The notes beneath the pieces are model-generated. The model did not search any database and was not told the origin of the DNA. It saw only the letters and a list, made by a program, of their open reading frames with translations. Positions 15,727 through 25,108 of a DNA stretch of 64,000 bases are shown piece after piece. Position 1 is the stretch's first letter; every line of letters begins with the position of its first letter. Origin of the DNA: an uncultured Bacteriovoracaceae bacterium (GTDB lineage: Bacteria; Bdellovibrionota; Bacteriovoracia; Bacteriovoracales; Bacteriovoracaceae); the NCBI GenBank assembly GCA_937952395.1, contig CALFYV010000090.1, positions 1 through 64,000 of the forward strand, read 5' to 3'. A program made the position numbers and the translations under genes.

Positions 15727-17948
15727 CCAGCAGAAGCAATCCACTTTTTCAAATCTCTGGTATCAATGATTCCAAAACCACTAAAGAATTTATTTGCTTT
15801 AACTTTATCTGGAAGGGCCATGACATTTTGCCTAAACAATTTTCTATAAGCTTCCGCACCTTTTAACGGTTTGTTTGGAAAGTGTTTTCTTTGATACGAT
15901 AAACACAATGCAGCAACGCCAGCAGCAAACGGAGTAGCCATACTTGTTCCAGATAGTATTGCATACCAATTATCAGGAACCGTACTAAAAATCTGACCAC
16001 CTGGGGCCAAAAAGTCTAGGTTTTCTCCTGTGTTGGAAAAACTTGAACGATCAAAGTTCTCATCAATCGAACCAACTGCAATCGTTTCTGGATAATTTGC
16101 AGGGTAAAATAATTCCTTTGTATAAACATATTGCTTTTGTGCTGCATTCCATTGCACAGCATTTCCAGCAGCCACAAATACAGGAACACCCTTGCTTTCA
16201 GCATATTGAATGGCTTTTCTAACTTGTGCTAATGGGCGAGGTGATCCCAAAGACATAACAACTATGTCTGCGCCGTCATTAACAGCCCATATCAAACCTT
16301 TAGCAACAACGTCTAATGTACCACCGCCTTTGGCATTTAACACTTTAACAGGAACAATTTTACTTTCAGGAGCAACACCAACCATTCCAATGCTATTGTT
16401 AGACGCAGCTAAAATTCCTGCAACGTGTGTGTTGCTAATATAATGACCATTTCCCAAATAATTATGATGATCTTTTATAGTAAAATCATAAAAAAATCCA
16501 TTATATTTTATAGTTTTAACAGATTTTACTCGACGACCTTTTCTGTTATATTTAGGAATTTTTTTTGATCTTGCAATTTTTATAGGATGCGATAATTTTT
16601 GCCCTATATCATTGGATATATTAGAAAAAATTACATTATAAATAGCATTTTTACTTATAATTTTTCTATTTTTTCTTTTATCAAAACTTGGTTTGCTCAC
16701 ACTGGAATATATCCCAACAGAATTAAAAAGCATACAAATTTGTTCAGCAAATTTCTTGCTGCTAGTGGTGATTCGATTTTGTGTGTTTGACGGAGAAATG
16801 CAACCATCGCCATCAATTGTTCCTGCTATAAACGCACAAACTACTTCATATGGTGATTTACCTACAAACTCAGGTAAAGATTGCTTTAAACTTTTATGCT
16901 TTTTTAATAACCCTAGTTGAGTCAATATTTGTATGCAATCTTTACCATAAATTAACACTCTATTTTTATCCATTACACTATTCCAGCCCTTTTTGGCACA
17001 TATAGTTTTAATTCTTTCTAAGATTTGCAAAGTCGAAGAGTGAACTTCAACTCTATCTTTAGAAAGATGACCATCAGTTAATACAATGCCAACTAAATAT
17101 GCCAAATCTTCATCAACTAAGATTTCTTTATGACAGTGTTGCCAATTTTGTTTTTTACATTTCTTGCATTTAGAGGGCATGTCATTTAAATAATATTTTG
17201 GCATATGACCACAATTTTCACAAATGAAACCTTGGTGGTATCTTAATCTAAAGTGTTCTTTTACCAATTGCCCGGCCAATTCACCTCGTGGAAAAACAAA
17301 CAAATCTCCCTTTTCAACTTTATCAGCCCGTTTTCTAATTATATCATATACTTTATGATGTCTATTTTTAATAGTATACACTGGGTGCCATGGCGTCAAT
17401 TTATAAGATATATTTCCTTCTAATTCAACTTCAACAATATCACCATTGATTGGCAATTTATGAATTGCCTCAATTTCTCCGATAATTGTTTTTTGAGTTT
17501 GTGAATCAAAGGAATAAGTTTTTATTCCCATGTTTCTTAAATCTTTTATTTGATATTGGTGATTTCCTTGTTGAACATGTTTAATGGAACAATTCAACCT
17601 TTGAAATAAAGTTTCAATAGTTTCTATGCCACAGAAATTGGTGTGAACTAAACAATCAGGAGACACACATCCGTGTTGATTATCATCCTCAGGAGGTTGA
17701 CGAGGATTAACAAAATTTTTACCCGGAAGTAAATTTTCTACTAGGTCTGGGTGGTCTAGGTCACAACCAGAATCCAAAACTGCAATTTTCACGCCTTCAC
17801 CTTGAGTCACACTCCATGCCTCAGGCAAATTAAATGCTGTTATATTCCATCCAGCTTTTTGTTGCGCTTCTTCTAATGTAAGAACTTCTTCTACTTCATA
17901 AGGAGGAAGTTTACATCTTACAGGATTGATTTTTCTTCTTGCAGCCAT
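15723..17948 (-). CDS. subtilisin-like serine protease precursor containing an intein
   Basis: 741 residues. The subtilase parts flank a 413-residue insert. D59 sits in AVLDSGCDLDHPDL, H92 in DDNQHG, N596 in VAAGN and S669 in LSGTSMATP, giving the full S8 triad and oxyanion Asn. The insert breaks the HG|THVAG motif directly after G93. The spliced protease would be 328 residues, normal for the family, with a short N-terminal prosegment-like part. Phage subtilases may process virion or host proteins; its target is unknown. The upstream neighbour at 17963 is a membrane protein. Confidence 0.9.
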   Translation of the reverse strand: MAARRKINPVRCKLPPYEVEEVLTLEEAQQKAGWNITAFNLPEAWSVTQGEGVKIAVLDSGCDLDHPDLVENLLPGKNFVNPRQPPEDDNQHGCVSPDCLVHTNFCGIETIETLFQRLNCSIKHVQQGNHQYQIKDLRNMGIKTYSFDSQTQKTIIGEIEAIHKLPINGDIVEVELEGNISYKLTPWHPVYTIKNRHHKVYDIIRKRADKVEKGDLFVFPRGELAGQLVKEHFRLRYHQGFICENCGHMPKYYLNDMPSKCKKCKKQNWQHCHKEILVDEDLAYLVGIVLTDGHLSKDRVEVHSSTLQILERIKTICAKKGWNSVMDKNRVLIYGKDCIQILTQLGLLKKHKSLKQSLPEFVGKSPYEVVCAFIAGTIDGDGCISPSNTQNRITTSSKKFAEQICMLFNSVGIYSSVSKPSFDKRKNRKIISKNAIYNVIFSNISNDIGQKLSHPIKIARSKKIPKYNRKGRRVKSVKTIKYNGFFYDFTIKDHHNYLGNGHYISNTHVAGILAASNNSIGMVGVAPESKIVPVKVLNAKGGGTLDVVAKGLIWAVNDGADIVVMSLGSPRPLAQVRKAIQYAESKGVPVFVAAGNAVQWNAAQKQYVYTKELFYPANYPETIAVGSIDENFDRSSFSNTGENLDFLAPGGQIFSTVPDNWYAILSGTSMATPFAAGVAALCLSYQRKHFPNKPLKGAEAYRKLFRQNVMALPDKVKANKFFSGFGIIDTRDLKKWIASAG
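16431..17669 (-). mobile_element. intein with LAGLIDADG homing endonuclease
   Basis: Insert residues C94 to N506. It starts with CVSPDCLV (block A), has LTPWHPVYT (block B, TxxH), and ends in FYDFTIKDHHNYLGNGHYISN followed by Thr (blocks F and G). The penultimate residue is Ser instead of the usual His. Two endonuclease motifs, LVGIVLTDGHL and FIAGTIDGDGCI, mark a LAGLIDADG enzyme, and CxxC...CxxC (243-264) is a small zinc module. Splicing would restore the protease active-site motif HGTHVAG. Confidence 0.9.
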
Positions 17949-17962
17949 AAAATCCTTTCTAA

Positions 17963-18370
17963 TTACTTAGACCACGCTCCTTCTCTATATTTAGATACAA
18001 TCCAATCAATAGCCACAGAAATAACTGTGTAAATTATAAAATATTTAATTGAGTTAGCAAATGGTTTCAACCAAAATGGAATTGCTTGGGCTACGATGTA
18101 ATCATATAAAACAACAACAGCAGCAATAACAGTTGCTTTTTTATCTTCGCCTTTTTCCGCAGACAACAATGCATCAACGAAAACAATTAGCCCATCTAAA
18201 GTGCCAAGTAAAAATTTGGTAACATAAACCAAAGAAACTCTACCTTTGTCTCCCAAGGCATCTTTAACTTCGTCCCATTTTCTTTTTAATTCTTCAACAA
18301 AACCTTCTACTTGTTCGGTTTTTTTAACCTCTCCTACTGGATCGGCATTAAGTGCAGAAATGATATCCAT
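17963..18370 (-). CDS. multi-span membrane protein, holin-like size
   Basis: 135 residues with AGGAGG at the start. After a soluble charged N-terminus (about 45 residues), three hydrophobic stretches follow (VSLVYVTKFLLGTLDGLIVFVDALL, ATVIAAVVVLYDYIVAQAIPFWL, YFIIYTVISVAIDWIV) ending in a basic tail. Size and topology would fit a holin, but no lysin gene adjoins it, so this remains a guess. It lies 14 bases upstream of the intein-bearing protease. Confidence 0.55.
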   Translation of the reverse strand: MDIISALNADPVGEVKKTEQVEGFVEELKRKWDEVKDALGDKGRVSLVYVTKFLLGTLDGLIVFVDALLSAEKGEDKKATVIAAVVVLYDYIVAQAIPFWLKPFANSIKYFIIYTVISVAIDWIVSKYREGAWSK

Positions 18371-18426
18371 AATTTAGTTCCTCCTAAAATATATAGAATA
18401 AATAAAAACATTTGCGAGATAACTTA

Positions 18427-18765
18427 ATGGCGACTTTTAATTACACTGGTTCTGGAGGTTTGGAATTAATTGGATGTGCAGGTCCGAACAACACCGCAAT
18501 TTTTGCCTACACTGCTTTTACAGAAGGCGATGCTGTTTATATAAGACAAAATGCCAGAAAAGGTCAACTAGAAAAAGTGGTAATCAAAAAGATTAATTTT
18601 CTTAGTGAAGTGAGATACAACTATCAAGACACTTTCAATAGATTATGGTTAGAATTAGAATTGTGTAATTTAGCCACAGCACAAAATCTTATAAATATTT
18701 ATAATGCACAAAGCCATGCGGCTTATGTACTTTATTTAAAGAATTGCAATGCTGAATTATCATGA
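18427..18765 (+). CDS. hypothetical small structural-type protein
   Basis: 112 residues from ATG 18427; an in-frame TTG 15 bases upstream is less likely. Predicted beta-rich (ATFNYTGSGGLELIGCAG..AIFAYTAFTEGDAVYIRQ), followed by a helix. An AATAAATA box (18397-18404) stands 22 bases upstream. Contains several Cys. The pattern is that of small phage head or tail proteins, but no family was recognised. Confidence 0.5.
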   Translation: MATFNYTGSGGLELIGCAGPNNTAIFAYTAFTEGDAVYIRQNARKGQLEKVVIKKINFLSEVRYNYQDTFNRLWLELELCNLATAQNLINIYNAQSHAAYVLYLKNCNAELS

Positions 18766-18816
18766 TAAAACCTCGTCACTTTTACTCTTGTAATATATAT
18801 AAGAAAAAGGGTTTTC

Positions 18817-19410
18817 ATGCTTGTTTCTATCTTGTTGGCTACCAGGAGCCGTGTTAATCGGGCAATAAAAACAATTAAATCTATTTGTAATACGGCTAAT
18901 TCTGAGGATTTCGAAATCCTCTTAAGAATTGATGATGATGACCATGAATCAATTGCGAGCATACCATTATTTAAAAGATATGAAAAAGTTTCTAAAATCA
19001 TTGTTGGAAACAGATATCGAGGATATCTTGATCACTCGAAATTTATGGATGAATTAGTAGAAGTCGCCAGAGGAAAATGGCTGTTTTTTTTCGATGATGA
19101 CACCATCATTATGGGTAAAGGATGGGATGAAAAATTAACAGAAGTGCCGTTGCATGGAAAAATTGTTCATCCTGAATTTTATTGGCTTGGCCCTTCCAAA
19201 TATCCCAGTGGTTCATGTGAACCAGTTGCGATTTGTGTTCCCAATAGATGTTGGGAACAATATGGACAAAAAATATTGGAACAACCTATTGATATGCATT
19301 TACAACAATTGCTCTCAAACAATGGGTGGGAAAATTATTGGCTTAGAAACATTGTGGCATATCACAAAAGAGATGATGAAGCAACTTTATTCGCACACAG
19401 GCAATTATGA
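18817..19410 (+). CDS. glycosyltransferase family 2-like (GT-A)
   Basis: 197 residues. It has a GT-A core: VSILLATRSRVNRAIKTI at the N-terminus, LLRIDDDD near 36-43 and KWLFFFDDDTIIMGKGWDEKL with a DxD motif near 90-93. Length is at the short end for GT2. First gene of a coupled sugar operon; AAAAAGGG precedes its ATG. It would transfer a sugar from a nucleotide donor, donor unknown. Confidence 0.75.
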   Translation: MLVSILLATRSRVNRAIKTIKSICNTANSEDFEILLRIDDDDHESIASIPLFKRYEKVSKIIVGNRYRGYLDHSKFMDELVEVARGKWLFFFDDDTIIMGKGWDEKLTEVPLHGKIVHPEFYWLGPSKYPSGSCEPVAICVPNRCWEQYGQKILEQPIDMHLQQLLSNNGWENYWLRNIVAYHKRDDEATLFAHRQL

Positions 19411-20465
19411 TACCATTTTTTACAACCTTTATTGGGAAAACCGCCAAGGATAGAGTTGGAAGAGTATTAGATCAAGGATGGTTAAACGAAGGCAAACAAG
19501 TTCAAAAGTTTGAAAACAGATTAAGTCGATTGTTAGATTTGCCCAACTTGTTAACAACTAACAGTTGCAGTTCTGCACTTCTTCTTTGCTTGTTTGACAT
19601 CGGAGTTAAAGACAAAGAGGTCATTTTACCTCCTCAGACATTTATTGCTACTGGAATGGCTATTATGGCAGCAGGGGGCAAGCCTGTTTTTTCTGATATC
19701 GATCCGAATACGGGGAATCTTGATCCTGAGAAAATTGAAATCAATGAAAAAACAGCCGCTATCATTCCAGTTTTATGGGGTGGCAATCCATGTGAATTAG
19801 ATAAATTCCCAAAAAATATTCCAATTATTCAAGATGCGGCTCACGCTTTAGGATCAACCATCAATGGCAAATCAATAGCACATTTTTCTGATTATACTTG
19901 CTATTCATTCCAATCTATCAAACATCTTACCACAGGAGACGGCGGGGCTGTCGCCACACTAAATCCTTCCCCTAAATTAAAAAGAATGAAATGGTTTGGC
20001 ATTGATAAAGGAAACATCAAACGAGATGAATTAGGAGGACGAATTCCCGATGTAGATTTATTTGGATTCAAATGGCATATGAATGATTTTGCAGCAGCCC
20101 TTGGTCTAGCTAATTTAGCAGGCTATAAACGAAGATTAAATCGAAGAAGAAAATTAGCAAATGTTTTAACCAAAGAACTACAAGATGTTCCAGGGATACA
20201 TTTGTTAAAACAAAATGGTGAATCTGCTTATTGGATGTATACACTACGTGCAGATAAAAGAAACAGTTTATGTTCTAAGTTAAATGGCCTTCCTTTTTCT
20301 ACAGTGGACTATGGAATTCATAAGAATCCTATCTTTGATTGTAAAAAAGAACTTCCAGGTCAAGAATTGTTTGATCAAACGCAATTATCATTTCCCGTTC
20401 ATGATCAAATTAATCAAGACATTATTGAAGAAATTATAAACAGAATAAAAGGTGGTTGGCAATGA
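19407..20465 (+). CDS. DegT/DnrJ/EryC1/StrS sugar aminotransferase
   Basis: 352 residues, overlapping the upstream gene by 4 bases. PLP-enzyme landmarks: SCSSALLLCL, PPQTFIATGMAIMAAGGKPVFSDID, IPIIQDAAHALGS and the Schiff-base lysine in SFQSIKHLTTGDGGA. These enzymes convert a keto-sugar nucleotide to an amino sugar using glutamate. Here it supplies the amino group that later acylation (25098) could modify. Confidence 0.9.
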   Translation: MIPFFTTFIGKTAKDRVGRVLDQGWLNEGKQVQKFENRLSRLLDLPNLLTTNSCSSALLLCLFDIGVKDKEVILPPQTFIATGMAIMAAGGKPVFSDIDPNTGNLDPEKIEINEKTAAIIPVLWGGNPCELDKFPKNIPIIQDAAHALGSTINGKSIAHFSDYTCYSFQSIKHLTTGDGGAVATLNPSPKLKRMKWFGIDKGNIKRDELGGRIPDVDLFGFKWHMNDFAAALGLANLAGYKRRLNRRRKLANVLTKELQDVPGIHLLKQNGESAYWMYTLRADKRNSLCSKLNGLPFSTVDYGIHKNPIFDCKKELPGQELFDQTQLSFPVHDQINQDIIEEIINRIKGGWQ

Positions 20466-21379
20466 AAAGAATTTTAATTACAGGTGGCACAGGGTTTATT
20501 GGAAGAAATTTAGTGCAACATTTAGTGAATCAAGATATTGTTCTCTCAAATTTTTCTAGATCAAAAAATTATAATCTTTTAAATTATGAAAGTAGTCGAA
20601 AATTCATTACACAATTCGCCCCAGATATTATCTACAATCTAGCTTCCCATGGAGGAAGCTTACACTATGTTTCTAAAAAAGCAGCAAATGTTATTCATGA
20701 CAATATTTCAATGTATCTAAATTTATACAAAGCTGCAAAGGAATGTAAAAAACCTCCTGTAATAGTTAATCCCATTTCTAATTGTTCTTACCCTGGGAAT
20801 ACATCGGTTCAAAAAGAAGAGGAATGGCTTAACGGCCCAGTTCATCCTTCCGTAACTTCTTTTGGAAGTAGCAAAAGAGCTTTATATCACATAGCTGAGT
20901 GTTATAAAACAGAACATGGAATAAAAAGTTATAATCTGATCTTCCCTAATGCTTTTGGGATTTATGATGCTACTGATCCTAATAAAACACATGCTTTAGA
21001 CGGCATGATACTTAGAATGATGAAAGCTAAGAAAGAAAAGCAAAAAGAATTTGAAATTTGGGGCACAGGAAGCCCAATCAGAGAGTGGATTTTCTCAAAA
21101 GATTTTGCAAAATATCTAGTTTTAGTCCCAAATTTAGATGAAAATATAGACTTAATAAATATTGCACAAAATAAAGGATATAGCATTAAAGAATCTGCTG
21201 AAATAATTAAAAAAATTATTCACTTTCCTGGTAATCTTGTATTCAACACTAAATATCAAGACGGCGACCCGGTTAAAATTCTTGATGATACTAATTTCAA
21301 AAAATTATGCTCACCAGAATTTACCAATCATGAAGTCGCTATTCAAGAAACCGTAAATTACTATGAAGGAGTGCTGTGA
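20462..21379 (+). CDS. GDP-L-fucose synthase-like SDR epimerase
   Basis: 305 residues from ATG 20462 (ATGA overlap). The GGTGFIG Rossmann motif is at the N-terminus, NPISNCSYPG resembles the SSCIYP motif of GDP-fucose synthase, and HALDGMILRMMKAK and GTGSPIREWIFSKDFA fit that family. However, the catalytic YxxxK reads F-G-S-S-K, so the proton-donating Tyr is replaced by Phe. This may lower or alter activity (see findings). Acts on a nucleotide sugar in the operon. Confidence 0.75.
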   Translation: MKRILITGGTGFIGRNLVQHLVNQDIVLSNFSRSKNYNLLNYESSRKFITQFAPDIIYNLASHGGSLHYVSKKAANVIHDNISMYLNLYKAAKECKKPPVIVNPISNCSYPGNTSVQKEEEWLNGPVHPSVTSFGSSKRALYHIAECYKTEHGIKSYNLIFPNAFGIYDATDPNKTHALDGMILRMMKAKKEKQKEFEIWGTGSPIREWIFSKDFAKYLVLVPNLDENIDLINIAQNKGYSIKESAEIIKKIIHFPGNLVFNTKYQDGDPVKILDDTNFKKLCSPEFTNHEVAIQETVNYYEGVL

Positions 21380-22299
21380 AGATATTAATTACTGGTGGTG
21401 CGGGTTATGTGGGCACGGTTTTATTGCCCTTTTTGCTAGAACAAAATCATGAAATAACTGTTTACGATAGCCTGCTATTCGGCGGTGATCAATTAATTCC
21501 GTTTTTCAAGTATCCTAATTTTCATTTTATTTTAGGAGATATTAGAAATAAAGAATTGTTAAATGATGTGGTTAAAAACCAAGACATATTCATACACTTA
21601 GCTGCAATCGTCGGATATCCTGCTTGTCGTAAAAATCCCCATTTAGCAGAAACCACTAATGTTGATGGCACAATCAATCTAATTGAAGCAGCCAACAATC
21701 GCCCAATAATTTTTGCTTCCACTGGTAGCAATTACGGAGCAGTAGAAGACATTTGCACCGAAGATACGCCGTTAAATCCTTTAAGTCTATATGGTCAAAC
21801 TAAAACATTAGCGGAAACAATGCTTTTAGATAAAGCAAATGCAGTTGTATTTCGATTTGCCACAGCATTTGGTCCTTCTCCAAGATTGAGGCTAGATTTA
21901 ATGGTAAACGATTTTACCTATAAGTGTATTTCTCAAGGATATATTGTTGTTTATGAAAAAGAATTCAAAAGAACATTTATACATGTTCACGACATGGCCA
22001 GAGCCATCGATTTAGCAGTAAATAATATTGAAAAAATGATGCATAATGCCTATAATGTAGGAAGTAATTCTATGAATTATACAAAACAAGATATTTGCGA
22101 TATTATTTCATCTAAAACAGGTGCCCACATACACTACGCAGATGTGGGAGAAGATGCAGACAAAAGAAATTACGAAGTATCTTATGCAAAAATCAATGCA
22201 TTAGGCTATGATACAACCAAGAATGTTGAAACAGGCATCGACGAATTAATTGAAATATTCAAGGTGATAGATAGCACTTCTAAATATGGCAATGTTTAA
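21376..22299 (+). CDS. NAD-dependent nucleotide-sugar epimerase/dehydratase
   Basis: 307 residues with a GTG start overlapping the previous stop by 4 bases. GGAGYVG at the N-terminus, HLAAIVGYPAC, STGSNYGA and Y-GQT-K are complete extended-SDR signatures. RTFIHVHDMARAID is the substrate-side motif. It belongs to the UDP-glucose 4-epimerase-like group. Unlike its neighbour it keeps the catalytic Tyr. It should interconvert or oxidise a sugar nucleotide for the cluster. Confidence 0.85.
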   Translation: MKILITGGAGYVGTVLLPFLLEQNHEITVYDSLLFGGDQLIPFFKYPNFHFILGDIRNKELLNDVVKNQDIFIHLAAIVGYPACRKNPHLAETTNVDGTINLIEAANNRPIIFASTGSNYGAVEDICTEDTPLNPLSLYGQTKTLAETMLLDKANAVVFRFATAFGPSPRLRLDLMVNDFTYKCISQGYIVVYEKEFKRTFIHVHDMARAIDLAVNNIEKMMHNAYNVGSNSMNYTKQDICDIISSKTGAHIHYADVGEDADKRNYEVSYAKINALGYDTTKNVETGIDELIEIFKVIDSTSKYGNV

Positions 22300-22304
22300 G
22301 GAGT

Positions 22305-22934
22305 ATGATGCAACATCCAAAACCAGTTTGGATTCTTACCACTGGCAGGAGTGGCTCTAATTATCTGTCTGCCATGCTAAACAACACAGGATTGTTTAGT
22401 TTTACAGAATGTATGCATGAAAACAACGGTCCTTTTAGATTTATTGGTTGTATAAATTGCAAAGCATTAAGAAGACAATTTATAAGATCGTTACACGACG
22501 GAGCCAGAGATGAAATAAACCTCAGTCTTCCAGGTATAAAATATATTCTATTGAATAGAAAAGACATAAAAAGTAAGGCTATTTCTCATTATTTTGCCCA
22601 TATAACTGGTGTCTGGAAGGTTCACCAGGGAGAACTAGAAGATTATTTTAAACTACCTATTTATTTAGATAAAGATTTATTGAAAGCCTGTTATGATGAA
22701 GAATTATCTTATCTTAATTGTTGGGACAATTATTTAAGAGATACCCCTCATTTTAGAGTTGAATATGAGGATATGATAAACAACCCCGTAGAAACTATAA
22801 TAAAAATATTTGATTATATTGAAATTAAAATAACACCAGAAGAAGCCCAAGCGGCAGTTGATAAATGCGATGGTGTTGTTATGACAAGACCTGAATTTCA
22901 AGAATATTTAGAAGAACTTGAGAAACTAATATGA
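22305..22934 (+). CDS. Stf0-type sulfotransferase
   Basis: 209 residues (208 if the second ATG at 22308 is used, which is better spaced from AAGGAG). The 5'-phosphosulfate loop is ILTTGRSGSNYLSAML; the 3'-phosphate-binding segment is LLNRKDIKSKAISHYFAH. C-terminal DNYLRDTPHFRVEYEDM fits Stf0/NodH-type enzymes, which sulfate glycolipids or saccharides from PAPS. It implies a sulfated glycan product. Confidence 0.8.
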   Translation: MMQHPKPVWILTTGRSGSNYLSAMLNNTGLFSFTECMHENNGPFRFIGCINCKALRRQFIRSLHDGARDEINLSLPGIKYILLNRKDIKSKAISHYFAHITGVWKVHQGELEDYFKLPIYLDKDLLKACYDEELSYLNCWDNYLRDTPHFRVEYEDMINNPVETIIKIFDYIEIKITPEEAQAAVDKCDGVVMTRPEFQEYLEELEKLI

Positions 22935-23539
22935 AAAACTTCCCTACTATAAACATTGAAGAACTCTTCCCAACAGATATCATAAACCAACGTCTTATCT
23001 TAGAAAATTTTCTGGGGTGTTATGGCAATATGAGCATAGAAGCCGTGTGCAAACTATGTTTGATAGCCAAATACATAAAACCAAAAAAAATATTTGAAAT
23101 AGGCACATTCAACGGTTTAACTACATCTCAAATTGCACTTAACACCGATGCTTTAATTTATACATTAGATTTGCCAATGGAAGAAGTAAGTGAAGCTAAA
23201 TTATTGAAAGCAGACTTAGATTTATCACTCAGCCGCCAAGAAACAGGAATTTGTTTTAAAGGAAATCCGAAAGTTACACAATTATGGGGCAACTCTACCA
23301 AATTTGACTTTTCACCATATTACAGCGAAATAGATTTAGTTTTCATTGATGGTGGACATGATTTTGAAACTAAAAAATCAGACACTGAAAATGCATTAAA
23401 AATGATTGACAAAGGAGTTATTGTTTGGGACAATTATCTTGATGACACCAATCCTGAAACAACTACCTATCTAAACACTCTCGATTTGCCAATTTACCAC
23501 CTAAGAAATACATTCCTAGCTATTTATATCAAAAAATGA
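22931..23539 (+). CDS. class I SAM methyltransferase (Methyltransf_24-like)
   Basis: 202 residues, 4-base overlap upstream and downstream. FEIGTFNGLTTSQIALN is the SAM-binding motif I; LVFIDGGHDFETKKSDTENAL is the metal-binding segment of this subgroup; VIVWDNY follows. Such enzymes O-methylate sugars. A second, distantly related copy lies convergently at 25989. Confidence 0.8.
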   Translation: MKNFPTINIEELFPTDIINQRLILENFLGCYGNMSIEAVCKLCLIAKYIKPKKIFEIGTFNGLTTSQIALNTDALIYTLDLPMEEVSEAKLLKADLDLSLSRQETGICFKGNPKVTQLWGNSTKFDFSPYYSEIDLVFIDGGHDFETKKSDTENALKMIDKGVIVWDNYLDDTNPETTTYLNTLDLPIYHLRNTFLAIYIKK

Positions 23540-24903
23540 AAATCGCCTATATTTCTAATCACACTATCAAGCCTTTAGCTTTAAAAGAGTTTGATAGTGT
23601 TGTATATGAATACAACGAATGTGATGAGATCATGCTCGACCCTTCTGGACTGATAAGAGAAAATGTAGATTTTATAGTTTTATCCATAGCAGAAAATTTA
23701 ATTAAATATATAAAAAATCTCCCATTGCCAACTCTAGCCATACCTCCTAAACCCTCGTATAAACCATTAAGGTGGCTAGAAAAAGATCATCATTGTGATT
23801 TAGAAGCAGCAAATACAATCAGTGTTCAACTTGATTATGATGATCGAATGTATTTCTTAGCAGATTTTCCTTTCAGTAAAAAAGACATCAATTTAATTCA
23901 AAAGGAAATAAAGGTTTTTGCAAAAGCAGTTAAAGGAGAAAGAAAGAAGTGTCTGGTGTTGGATTTAGACAATGTGCTTTGGGGTGGCGTTGCAGATGAA
24001 GGGGGAATTACTCTATCACAAGAAGGAATCGGTAGAGCTTATTTCGAATTTCAAAAAATGATCAAAAAGCTAATGGAAAGTGGGATTATTTTAACTCTTT
24101 GTAGCAAAAATAATCCCGATGTAATCCAGATCATAGACTCGCACACAGATATGATTTTAAAAAGTAATGATTTTGCTGCCATTAAAATTAATTGGAACAA
24201 CAAAGCAGATAATATCATAGAAATATCCAATGAACTCAATTTAGGACTTGATAGTTTCGTATTTTTTGATGATTCTCAATTTGAAAGAGATTGTGTTAGA
24301 AATATTTTACCCATGGTTAGTGTTCCAGATTTGCCAGATGATCCTGCATATTATTGCAAGTTTCTATCTGAATTTGATGAATTCGAATGTTTACAATATA
24401 CAGATTTAGACAAAGAAAGAAATAAATTGTATGTTCAAGACCGCAAACGCAAAGAATTGAACAAAGGATTGGATTATGTTGATTATCTCAAAAAGCTAGA
24501 AATTCAGGTTGATATTAAACAAAATAATCAAGATATAGACAGAATATCACAAATGACACAACGAACTAATCAATTTAATTTTCGCACTAAACGCTATAGC
24601 CAAAAAGACATTTTATCGCTAATTTCCAATGGTGCAAAAATATTCACGTTGGAGTATAATGATATTGTAGGAAGTCAAGGAATTGTTGGATTGGCAATTA
24701 TTTACAACAATACGTTAGACACCTTCCTTATCAGTTGCCGGGCACTACAACGAGGCGTAGAGGAAGTATTCTTCCAATGGATTTGTGATAAATTCCCAAG
24801 CCTTTTTATAGAAGTTATTCCAACTAAAAAGAATAAACCAGCACAGGACTTCATGTCTAACAAACGCTCTGTAGATTGGATTAAAATAAATGAACACAAA
24901 TGA
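23536..24903 (+). CDS. fkbH: FkbH-like HAD/acyltransferase protein
   Basis: 455 residues. LVLDLDNVLWGGVADEGG is the FkbH-type HAD motif, followed by the FDDSQFERD segment and a C-terminal acyltransferase-like domain (SRALQRGVEEVFFQW). FkbH-family enzymes load a glyceryl or other hydroxyacyl unit from a phosphorylated precursor onto an acyl carrier protein. The very next gene is an ACP, overlapping by 14 bases, which strengthens the call. This is an unusual pair for a phage. Confidence 0.85.
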   Translation: MKIAYISNHTIKPLALKEFDSVVYEYNECDEIMLDPSGLIRENVDFIVLSIAENLIKYIKNLPLPTLAIPPKPSYKPLRWLEKDHHCDLEAANTISVQLDYDDRMYFLADFPFSKKDINLIQKEIKVFAKAVKGERKKCLVLDLDNVLWGGVADEGGITLSQEGIGRAYFEFQKMIKKLMESGIILTLCSKNNPDVIQIIDSHTDMILKSNDFAAIKINWNNKADNIIEISNELNLGLDSFVFFDDSQFERDCVRNILPMVSVPDLPDDPAYYCKFLSEFDEFECLQYTDLDKERNKLYVQDRKRKELNKGLDYVDYLKKLEIQVDIKQNNQDIDRISQMTQRTNQFNFRTKRYSQKDILSLISNGAKIFTLEYNDIVGSQGIVGLAIIYNNTLDTFLISCRALQRGVEEVFFQWICDKFPSLFIEVIPTKKNKPAQDFMSNKRSVDWIKINEHK

Positions 24904-25108
24904 AATTAAAAAAATAATTCGAGATAGTTTTAATCTAAAAGATGAGCCCTCTGAATACTCTCAAAAAGCCATTGAAGAGTGGGACTCTCTAGGTCATTTA
25001 AACTTAATTATGGAATTAGAACAAGCACTAAACATTAGATTTAAAAGCCATGATATCCCCCAATTAACTTCTCTAAAAGAAATTGAAAGAGCCATAAATG
25101 AACAATGA
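24890..25108 (+). CDS. acyl carrier protein
   Basis: 72 residues, a normal ACP length, with the phosphopantetheine attachment motif W-DSLGHLNLIMELE (Ser in DSL). It overlaps FkbH by 14 bases and the acyltransferase by 11, so the three are translated together. It would carry the acyl unit loaded by FkbH. Confidence 0.9.
   Translation: MNTNEIKKIIRDSFNLKDEPSEYSQKAIEEWDSLGHLNLIMELEQALNIRFKSHDIPQLTSLKEIERAINEQ

Noticed and set aside
17963..18370. Firm holin call
   Set aside because: Size and membrane segments fit, but no lysin or spanin adjoins it, so only a membrane protein is claimed.
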